Positions 16,928-22,617 of a stretch of DNA of 64,000 bases are shown in pieces. The first letter of the stretch is position 1. Every line of letters begins with the position of its first letter. The notes beneath the pieces were generated by a model, which was not told where the DNA came from, did no database searches, and saw nothing but the letters and a program-made list of their open reading frames with translations. The DNA is from Actinomycetes bacterium (GTDB lineage: Bacteria; Actinomycetota; Acidimicrobiia; Acidimicrobiales; Bog-793): assembly GCA_021786195.1 (NCBI GenBank), contig JAJYNS010000013.1, positions 42,094-106,093 on the forward strand, in the 5' to 3' direction. The position numbers and the translations under genes were made by a program.

Positions 16928-17239
16928 CTATGACGCGAAGAGGAAGTGGACACCCCGGGCGAAGAGGTAGTTCAGCCCGAAGATCAGCAGGGCGATCAGC
17001 ACCAGGGTGGTGAACACGACCCAGGAGTAGTTGACCACCTCCGCTCGCTTGGGCCACAGCACCCTGCCGAGCTCGCCGCGCACGTCCCTCAGGTACTCCG
17101 CCAGCCACCGCCCCGGGCTGACACGCCCGCCAGGCGAGCGCCCCTGCGGCGCGCCGGTCGCGGCGCGCCGAGGCGCGACCGTCCCCTCGGGCCTGAGCTG
17201 CCCCTGGCGGCTAAGCGTCTGACTCGGCTCTCCGTCCAC
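16928..17239 (-). CDS. secE: Preprotein translocase subunit SecE
   Basis: Essential small membrane subunit that clamps SecY in the protein-export channel. It has 103 residues: a Gly/Arg/Pro-rich N-terminus, the conserved amphipathic helix ([20 protein letters not shown]) at about 51-70 and one membrane span ([20 protein letters not shown]) near the C-terminus. The GTG start at 17239 was chosen because GGAGG lies nine bases upstream. Any earlier start would read through the tRNA-Trp gene, whose 3' end is 16 nt away. Confidence 0.93.
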   Translation of the reverse strand: MDGEPSQTLSRQGQLRPEGTVAPRRAATGAPQGRSPGGRVSPGRWLAEYLRDVRGELGRVLWPKRAEVVNYSWVVFTTLVLIALLIFGLNYLFARGVHFLFAS

Positions 17240-17255
17240 TTGCTCTTCCTCCCTG

Positions 17256-17328
17256 CAGGGCAGGAGGGACTCGAACCCCCAACCGCCGGTTTTGGAGACC
17301 GGTGCTCTGCCAATTGAGCTACTGCCCT
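17256..17328 (-). tRNA. tRNA-Trp (anticodon CCA)
   Basis: A 73-nt cloverleaf with acceptor stem AGGGCAG/CTGCCCT, anticodon loop CTCCAAA and T-loop TTCGAGT. The CCA end is not encoded. Placement directly before secE-nusG is conserved in actinobacteria. Confidence 0.95.
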
Positions 17329-17343
17329 CCGAGCAGGCCGGCG

Positions 17344-17359
17344 CCTTCCGGCCGGAAGG
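17344..17359. repeat. 16-bp perfect palindrome upstream of tRNA-Trp
   Basis: CCTTCCGGCCGGAAGG is a perfect dyad ending 16 nt before the mature 5' end of tRNA-Trp, in the tRNA precursor leader. It could be a protein-binding site or a leader hairpin removed by RNase P. A weak -35-like TTGACC lies at 17394-17389. Confidence 0.5.
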
Positions 17360-17496
17360 GGGATGCTCCACGCCAGCTCTGCGGAGCAGGTCAAGGTTAG
17401 CACCGGCCGGGGCGGCCCAGGCCGCCGGCACGCCCCGGCCGCGGGAGCGACACGGCCGGGCGCCCGAGCGACCCGCTGGCGAGGCTAGACGCCGGC

Positions 17497-17862
17497 TCAG
17501 GTGCGCGCCGCGGCACGACGACCGAGCCCGGCGGCCAGCGCCCCCGCGACCGCCGCGGCGGTCACGAGCACGCCGGCGAGCGCCAGGCGCCCCCTCCGTG
17601 CCCCTCGCCGTGCTCGGCGGAGGGCGACCTGCTCGACGGAGGAGAGGACGTCGCGGACCAGGCCCGGGGGGAGCACCTCCCGCTCCTCCCTCAGCTGCGC
17701 GAGCAGCCGGCTGATGCGCCGATAGCGCGCCAGCTCCGCCTGGCAGCGAAGGCAGGTCTCGACGTGGCGTGCGTCCCGCCCGGACGCCGGCCAGCGCGCC
17801 GAGCCCGCCCCCTCGATGAGCGCGGGGAGGACCCCGGCCAGCGCGTCACAGCGCTTGCGCAC
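17497..17862 (-). CDS. Zinc-binding anti-sigma factor
   Basis: A 121-residue protein with the zinc anti-sigma signature HxxxCxxC (H33, C37, C40) in an N-terminal cytoplasmic domain. A basic stretch follows, then one membrane span at about residues 93-114. It is expected to hold the neighbouring ECF sigma factor inactive, with the zinc site or the membrane segment sensing the signal. The GTG start overlaps the end of the sigma gene by 17 nt, so the pair is translationally coupled. The inducing signal is not evident from sequence. Confidence 0.85.
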   Translation of the reverse strand: MRKRCDALAGVLPALIEGAGSARWPASGRDARHVETCLRCQAELARYRRISRLLAQLREEREVLPPGLVRDVLSSVEQVALRRARRGARRGRLALAGVLVTAAAVAGALAAGLGRRAAART

Positions 17863-18502
17863 GTCGGTTCAAGCCCCGCTGATCGGCTCCAGGCGCCGGC
17901 GGCGCAGAGACGGACGGGCGCCGGGCGCCGGGCGCCGGGCGGGCGTCGGGATAGATCAGCTCGCGCAGCCGCCGCCGGCCGCGGTGCAGCCGGACCTTCG
18001 CCGCAGTCTTGGAGATCCCGAGCTCCCTCGCGATCGCCTCGTGGGGCAGGTCGTAGACGTCCCGGAGCACGACCGGGGCGCGCAGCGACGCCGGGAGCCT
18101 GCGCAGCGCCGTCACGAGGGCGTCCCGGTCGACGCTGGCGCCGACGACCGCCTCGAGGTCGCGCTCGGTCCGCGGCTCGGCGACCCCGAGACCCTCGTCG
18201 AGGTGCGTCTGCCTCGAACGCGAGCGGGCGCGGCGGCTCAGGTAGCTCGAAGAGCAGTTCGCCACGATCCGGTAGAGCCAGGTCGACACGGCGGCGTCGC
18301 CCCGGAAGCGGGCGATCGAGCGAAAGGCGCGGAGGTAGGTCTCCTGCACCACGTCTGCGGCGTCGTCCTCGTCGCCGACGAGCCGGAGCGCCAGGGCGTA
18401 GACCTGCCCGGAGGTCGCGACGACAAGCTTCTCGAACGCGCCCCTGTCCCCCAGGCGGGCCCGTGCCGCGAGGAGCTCGAGCTCCTCGTCGCTGCGGCTC
18501 AG
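17846..18502 (-). CDS. ECF-family RNA polymerase sigma factor
   Basis: It directs RNA polymerase to a stress or envelope regulon. Region 2 ([20 protein letters not shown], about 48-66, then [11 protein letters not shown]) and region 4 HTH ([22 protein letters not shown], about 154-175) are complete. A Pro/Ala-rich tail of about 34 residues follows. No ATG, GTG or TTG is available between the rpmG stop and region 2. The best start is CTG at 18502-18500, overlapping the rpmG TGA as CTGA and giving 218 residues. Starts further upstream would overlap rpmG almost completely. A heptamer tandem repeat lies in the tail. It sits between rpmG and tRNA-Trp. Confidence 0.85.
   Translation of the reverse strand: MSRSDEELELLAARARLGDRGAFEKLVVATSGQVYALALRLVGDEDDAADVVQETYLRAFRSIARFRGDAAVSTWLYRIVANCSSSYLSRRARSRSRQTHLDEGLGVAEPRTERDLEAVVGASVDRDALVTALRRLPASLRAPVVLRDVYDLPHEAIARELGISKTAAKVRLHRGRRRLRELIYPDARPAPGARRPSVSAPPAPGADQRGLNRRAQAL
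17915..17941 (-). repeat. Heptamer tandem repeat in sigma-factor tail
   Basis: Three exact copies of cgggcgc (17915-17935) and a partial fourth (cgggcg) lie in the 3' end of the ECF sigma gene, after region 4. The unit is not a multiple of three, so slippage would change the reading frame of the tail and the overlap with the anti-sigma start. Confidence 0.7.
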
Positions 18503-18663
18503 CGGGTCTCTTTGTGGTTCGTGTGCTGCCGGTCGAAGCGGCAGTACTTCCGCATCTCGATGCGCTCTCGGTCGTTCTGCTTGTTCTTCGTCGTGATGTA
18601 GTTGCGACGCTTGCACTTCTCGCACTCGAGGGTGACCTTGACGCGCTTCTCGTTCTTCGCCAC
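18499..18663 (-). CDS. rpmG: 50S ribosomal protein L33 (bL33)
   Basis: A 54-residue large-subunit protein near the E site. It reads [12 protein letters not shown] at the start and contains the typical RNYITTKNK core and HKETR end. Two cysteines (C14, C17) and C41 remain from the zinc-ribbon set. The fourth position is Asp (KYCRFD instead of KYCxxC), a partly degenerate site. The GTG start has CAGGAG six bases upstream. It lies 53 nt downstream of tRNA-Met, the usual actinobacterial arrangement. Confidence 0.93.
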   Translation of the reverse strand: MAKNEKRVKVTLECEKCKRRNYITTKNKQNDRERIEMRKYCRFDRQHTNHKETR

Positions 18664-18716
18664 TCGCTGCTCCTGGCTGTGCTCGAGGCACGGCGTTCGG
18701 ACGCCGGTCCGGGAAA

Positions 18717-18793
18717 TGGTAGCGGCGGCCGGACTCGAACCGGCGACCCCACGATTATGAGCCGTGTGCTCTGACCAACTGAGCTACGCCGCC
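18717..18793 (-). tRNA. tRNA-Met (anticodon CAT)
   Basis: Cloverleaf with acceptor stem GGCGGCG/CGCCGCT (terminal G-U pair), anticodon loop CTCATAA and encoded ACCA 3' end. The form matches the elongator tRNA-Met next to rpmG in other actinobacteria. An isoleucine-specific CAT tRNA cannot be formally excluded. Confidence 0.92.
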
Positions 18794-18803
18794 ATGCACC
18801 TCG

Positions 18804-18876
18804 AGCCCCCTGTCGGAATCGAACCGACGACACCAGCCTTACCATGGCTGTGCTCTGCCGACTGAGCTAAGGGGGC
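18804..18876 (-). tRNA. tRNA-Thr (anticodon GGT)
   Basis: A 73-nt cloverleaf with acceptor GCCCCCT/AGGGGGC, anticodon loop ATGGTAA and T-loop TTCGATT; CCA is not encoded. It lies 10 nt upstream of tRNA-Met and is probably co-transcribed with it. Confidence 0.94.
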
Positions 18877-18912
18877 GCGTCACCCGGCGGGGGTGCGCCC
18901 TGCCGAGCGTCG

Positions 18913-18918
18913 AGCATA
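18913..18918 (-). promoter_or_regulatory. -10 element for the tRNA-Thr/tRNA-Met/rpmG unit
   Basis: TATGCT preceded by GGG on the minus strand, with the start expected about 30 nt before tRNA-Thr. No clear -35 is visible. Confidence 0.45.
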
Positions 18919-18976
18919 CCCGCAAGGGCCGCCCTCGTCGCCGGCCAGGGGGCCGTCCGGGGCGGTGACCTGCGAG

Positions 18977-18982
18977 TAGTGT
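18977..18982 (+). promoter_or_regulatory. -10 element for a leaderless acetyltransferase transcript
   Basis: TAGTGT lies 7 nt before the GTG at 18990, so transcription is expected to start at or next to the start codon. There is no Shine-Dalgarno. This argues for the GTG at 18990 over the in-frame GTG at 18981, which overlaps the hexamer. Confidence 0.5.
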
Positions 18983-18989
18983 GCCGCCG

Positions 18990-19475
18990 GTGGACCTTCG
19001 GCCGGCGCGCCCCGAGGACGCCGAGGCGATACGCGCGATATATAACGTCGAGGTCGTCTCCTCGACGGTCACCTTCGACCTCGTGCCGCGCACCGAGGAG
19101 GAGCAGCGGGCGTGGATGGACGCCCACGGGGGTGCCTATCCTGCCATCGTCGCGGTCGAGGGAGGGCTCGTCGTCGGGTTCGCCTCCCTGTCGCCCTACC
19201 GCCCGCGCCCCGCCTACGCGACGACGGTCGAGGACTCCGTCTACGTCCGGCGCGAGCACCGCGGCCGGGGGATCGGGAAGTCCCTCGTCGCCGAGGTCGT
19301 CCGCCTCGCCGGCACACACGGGTTCCACTCCGTCATCGCACGCGTCGTCGGCCACCACGAGGCCTCCATCGGCCTGCACCTCTCGCTCGGTTTCGAGCTC
19401 GTCGGGGTCGAGCGTGAGGTGGGCCGCAAGTTCGGCCGCTGGCTCGACGTCGCGATCCTCCAGCAGCTCGTCTGA
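18990..19475 (+). CDS. GNAT-family N-acetyltransferase (phosphinothricin acetyltransferase-like)
   Basis: A 161-residue acetyl-CoA-dependent N-acetyltransferase. It opens with the RPARPEDAEAIRAIYN motif and has STVTFDLVPRTEEEQRAWM, typical of the Pat/Bar/YncA subgroup. The acetyl-CoA loop RREHRGRGIGKSL is at about 91-103, and the C-terminal HHEASIGLHLSLGFELVG follows. Relatives acetylate phosphinothricin, methionine sulfoximine or related amines; the true substrate is unknown. It is a single gene, divergent from the tRNA-Thr unit. Confidence 0.85.
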   Translation: MDLRPARPEDAEAIRAIYNVEVVSSTVTFDLVPRTEEEQRAWMDAHGGAYPAIVAVEGGLVVGFASLSPYRPRPAYATTVEDSVYVRREHRGRGIGKSLVAEVVRLAGTHGFHSVIARVVGHHEASIGLHLSLGFELVGVEREVGRKFGRWLDVAILQQLV

Positions 19476-19591
19476 TCCGAAGGCCCCGCACCACCGGGCT
19501 CGAGGACCCGCCCTGCGCCGGTCGCCGGTCGAGCCGCTAAAGCGGGGCGGTCGAAGCGTCGTTCGCTTACGGGAGCGAGGAGCGTGCGACG

Positions 19592-20851
19592 GTGGCGGTG
19601 CTGGACATCGTGGTGGGGCGTCAGCCGGTGTTCGATCGCGACCTGACCGTCGTCGGCTACGAGCTGCTCTTCCGGCCCGTCGAAGGCGGCCCCGCGGCGG
19701 AGCTCGACGGCGACTTGATGACGACCGCCGTGCTGTTCAGCTCGGTCGGCATCGGTGTCAACCGGCTCGTCGGGGACAAGACGATCTTCTGCAACGCCGA
19801 CCGCGGGCTGCTCACCGGGTCCGTCCCGGTCGTGCTCACCCCCGAGCGCACGGTCTTCGAGGTGGTCGAGTCGGTAGCCCTGGACGACGAGGTCCTCGAC
19901 GGCTGCCGGCGTCTCGTCGAGCAGGGGTTCATGCTCGCCCTGGACCACTTCCGGTGGACCGAACACCTCGAGCCGCTCCTCGAGATCGCCTCGCTCGCCA
20001 AGATCGACCTCCACCTCGTCGACCTGGAACGGCTGCCCGAGCTCATGGAGCGCTGCCGGCGCTTCGGGCTGAGCCTCGTCGCCGAGCGGGTCGAGACGGC
20101 AGAGCAGCTCAACCACTGCAAGGAGCTCGGCTTCGACTACTTCCAGGGCTACGTGCTCTCCCGGCCGAGGCTCGTGCCCGGGCGCACCCTCGACACCTCC
20201 AGCGTCGCCCGGCTGCAGCTCGCCGCGCAGCTCGTCTCCAGCGAGTGCAGCGCCGCGCAGCTGGAGGAGATCATCCGAGCCGAGCCGGCGATGGCCTACC
20301 AGCTCTTGCAGATGGCCGGGGTGGGCGCCGACCACGGCTTCAGGCGACGAGTCCAGACCCTGCGCGAGGCGCTGGTCATCGTGGGCTGGCGGCAGCTCCA
20401 GAGCTGGATCGGCTTCCTCCTGCTCACCAGCAAGGGGGAGACCTCCGAGGAGGAGGTCGTGACCGCGCTGGCCAGAGCCCGCATGTCCGAGCTCCTCGCC
20501 CTGGAGATCTGCCCGCACCTCTCCGGTCTCGCCTTCGCCGCCGGTTTGGTGTCGAGCTTCGACCTGCTGCTCGGGATGCGGCTCGAGGAGATCCTGATCT
20601 CCCTGCCGCTCGACGCCGAGCTGCACGACGCGGTGCTGGCCAAGGACACCGAGGTGGGGCGCATCGTCGGCGACGTCATCGACTCCCAGCTGGGCAACCT
20701 CGACAAGGCGGTCCGGGCCGGCCTGAGCGAGCACATGCTGCTCCGGGCTTCGATCAAGGCGCTTGGCTGGGCGCTCGACGTCTCCCGTGGCTTCGTCCGC
20801 ACGAGCCGGCCCCCCCGGCTTGCCCGCAAGCGGGTGGTCACGCGCTCCTGA
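19592..20851 (+). CDS. Degenerate EAL plus HDOD signalling protein
   Basis: A 419-residue cytoplasmic protein with an EAL-like domain (about 1-200) and an HDOD domain (about 205-390), the YuxH/CdgJ architecture. EAL landmarks remain (YELLFRP, AERVET, FDYFQGYVLSRP). However, the DDFG catalytic loop reads DHFR and the KID loop continues HLV, so c-di-GMP hydrolysis is unlikely. In characterised relatives such proteins influence motility or signalling by protein contacts. GAGGAG lies upstream of the GTG start. The 3' end overlaps the convergent mannosyltransferase gene by 14 nt. Confidence 0.8.
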   Translation: MAVLDIVVGRQPVFDRDLTVVGYELLFRPVEGGPAAELDGDLMTTAVLFSSVGIGVNRLVGDKTIFCNADRGLLTGSVPVVLTPERTVFEVVESVALDDEVLDGCRRLVEQGFMLALDHFRWTEHLEPLLEIASLAKIDLHLVDLERLPELMERCRRFGLSLVAERVETAEQLNHCKELGFDYFQGYVLSRPRLVPGRTLDTSSVARLQLAAQLVSSECSAAQLEEIIRAEPAMAYQLLQMAGVGADHGFRRRVQTLREALVIVGWRQLQSWIGFLLLTSKGETSEEEVVTALARARMSELLALEICPHLSGLAFAAGLVSSFDLLLGMRLEEILISLPLDAELHDAVLAKDTEVGRIVGDVIDSQLGNLDKAVRAGLSEHMLLRASIKALGWALDVSRGFVRTSRPPRLARKRVVTRS

Positions 20852-22535
20852 GGGTGCCGCGGCGCAGTCGCGGGGCGAGGACGAGCGCGATGAAGGCGAC
20901 GAGGACCAGAGAGGCCGCCCCGAGTCGGAGCGGGCTCGCCAGCTCGAGCTCGCGCACGAGGACCCTCGCGCCGGGAAGCCCGAGGAAGCAGGCCACCGCG
21001 GAGTACCCGACGATCAGCCGCCGCACCCCGCGCTCGGCGACGGGCGCGAGGAAGACGATGCCCCACACCATGTACCACGGCTGGACCACCGGGCTCAGGG
21101 CGACAACGGCGATGAGGCTCCAGCCGAGGGCCCGCAAAGGTCCGATCTGCTCGGAGCGCAGCAGCAGGACGACGCCGATGACGCCCGCCAGGGCGAAACC
21201 CGTCCCCCTCGCGAGGGTGAGCAGCGCGTGGGTGTGGTCGCCGAGCCCGACGAGCGCGACGAGCTTCCCGAGGGACAGGCCGACCGCGGTCGCCGGAGAG
21301 AACCACGACCGGACCGTGTCCGGGTTGGTCAGGCCCGCGATCCATCCCCAACCCAGGCCCGCGAGCGCGGAGAGCCCGGCCATCGTGGCGAGCGTCAGCG
21401 CCATCGCCTTCGCCACCGGCCAGACCCGCTCCCTGACGCCGCGACCCTGGCCGGCCCACTCCCAGCCGATGTACACCGGGCCGATCATCGCCGGCACCTT
21501 GACCGCAGCGCCGACCGCGCAGACGAGGATGCCGGCGACCGGATGTCCCCGGCGGGCGAGAAGGTAGCCGGGAAGGAGGAACCCGAGCATCAGGGCGTCG
21601 TTGTGCCCGCCTCCGACGAGGTGGAGGAGCACGAGCGGGTTGAGCGCGACCAGAGAGAACGCCGTCGCCCCGTCTCGCCCGAAGGATCGGGCGATCGCCG
21701 GCACCGCAGCGACGAAGGCCACCGTGCCGAGGAGGGCGAGCAGCCTCAGGCCCTCGACCGACGCGAGCACGTCCTGCCGGCTCGCCTGCACGATCCATCC
21801 GGCAAAGGTGAGGAAGACCGGGCCGTACGGCGAGCCGACGTTGCGCCAGAGCTGGTCGGTGAGCCCGACGAAGGGACCCTGGCCCATGACCGAAGGACCG
21901 TAGGTGTACGGGTTGAGGTGGTGCGCGACCATCCAGCCCTGGGCGGCGTAGCTGTAGAGGTCCCTGCTGAACAGCGGGGCGACGACGAGCAGCGGGAGCA
22001 GCCACGCGACGAAGGTCGGCACCAGGCGCCGGACGGGTATGCCGGGATGACGGCTGCAGACGCGCACGATGTCGTACCAGACCCTGAGCATGAGGACCAT
22101 GCCGGCGTAGACAGCCGCGACGTCGAAGATCGCCGAGCCGGACGCCGACAGGCTCGGCAGGACAGTCGGCGCGGGGACCCCGAACCACCACGCCCCCGGG
22201 ACGCTCTTCAACGTGAAGGGCGAGGTGGGAAGGCTCGCGCCCGCGACGATGACCGCCGAGGCGACGAAGCCCAGGATCGCCGGGCGGGCGAGAAGCGGGG
22301 CCAGGCGGGTCACCCCGGGCACGAAAGGGACCTTCTCGGGCTCGGGGACATGCCGGCGTGACTGGCGCTCCGACCACGCCGCCCAGATCTGGCCCGCCCT
22401 CGCCGAGACCGACCGGGCGCGGCGCGCGAGGCGATCGGGCAGGCCCTGCAAGGGCGCGCTCAGGTCTTCGAGCCGGCGGGCGCCCACGGCGAGATCGTAC
22501 CGTCGCAACCGCCGGCCGGCCGGCGTGTGGCGCAT
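20838..22535 (-). CDS. MptB-like polyprenol-phosphomannose-dependent mannosyltransferase
   Basis: A 565-residue GT-C-type integral membrane protein with about 12 hydrophobic segments. After a basic N-terminal 70 residues, it has the family hallmark SRDLYSYAAQGWMVAHHLNPYTYGP, whose acidic RD pair in the first outer loop is the expected catalytic motif. LNPLVLLHLVGGGHNDALML is also present. MptA/MptB enzymes extend the alpha-1,6-mannan core of lipomannan from polyprenyl-phosphomannose. This implies mannan-type lipoglycans in the envelope, though the exact linkage is not shown. It is a single gene between the GH3 glycosidase gene and the EAL-HDOD gene. Confidence 0.8.
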   Translation of the reverse strand: MRHTPAGRRLRRYDLAVGARRLEDLSAPLQGLPDRLARRARSVSARAGQIWAAWSERQSRRHVPEPEKVPFVPGVTRLAPLLARPAILGFVASAVIVAGASLPTSPFTLKSVPGAWWFGVPAPTVLPSLSASGSAIFDVAAVYAGMVLMLRVWYDIVRVCSRHPGIPVRRLVPTFVAWLLPLLVVAPLFSRDLYSYAAQGWMVAHHLNPYTYGPSVMGQGPFVGLTDQLWRNVGSPYGPVFLTFAGWIVQASRQDVLASVEGLRLLALLGTVAFVAAVPAIARSFGRDGATAFSLVALNPLVLLHLVGGGHNDALMLGFLLPGYLLARRGHPVAGILVCAVGAAVKVPAMIGPVYIGWEWAGQGRGVRERVWPVAKAMALTLATMAGLSALAGLGWGWIAGLTNPDTVRSWFSPATAVGLSLGKLVALVGLGDHTHALLTLARGTGFALAGVIGVVLLLRSEQIGPLRALGWSLIAVVALSPVVQPWYMVWGIVFLAPVAERGVRRLIVGYSAVACFLGLPGARVLVRELELASPLRLGAASLVLVAFIALVLAPRLRRGTLRSA

Positions 22536-22617
22536 GCGAGCATCACGTGGAACAAGGGCGGCCGGCGCCGCGCAGCCAGCCTTGCCCGCCCGAGCCTCGT
22601 GCCGCTCCCGCCCGACT

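Noticed and set aside
17240..17431. Longer secE start reading through tRNA-Trp
   Set aside because: The extension is the translation of the tRNA gene itself; a GTG with a good Shine-Dalgarno exists after the tRNA.
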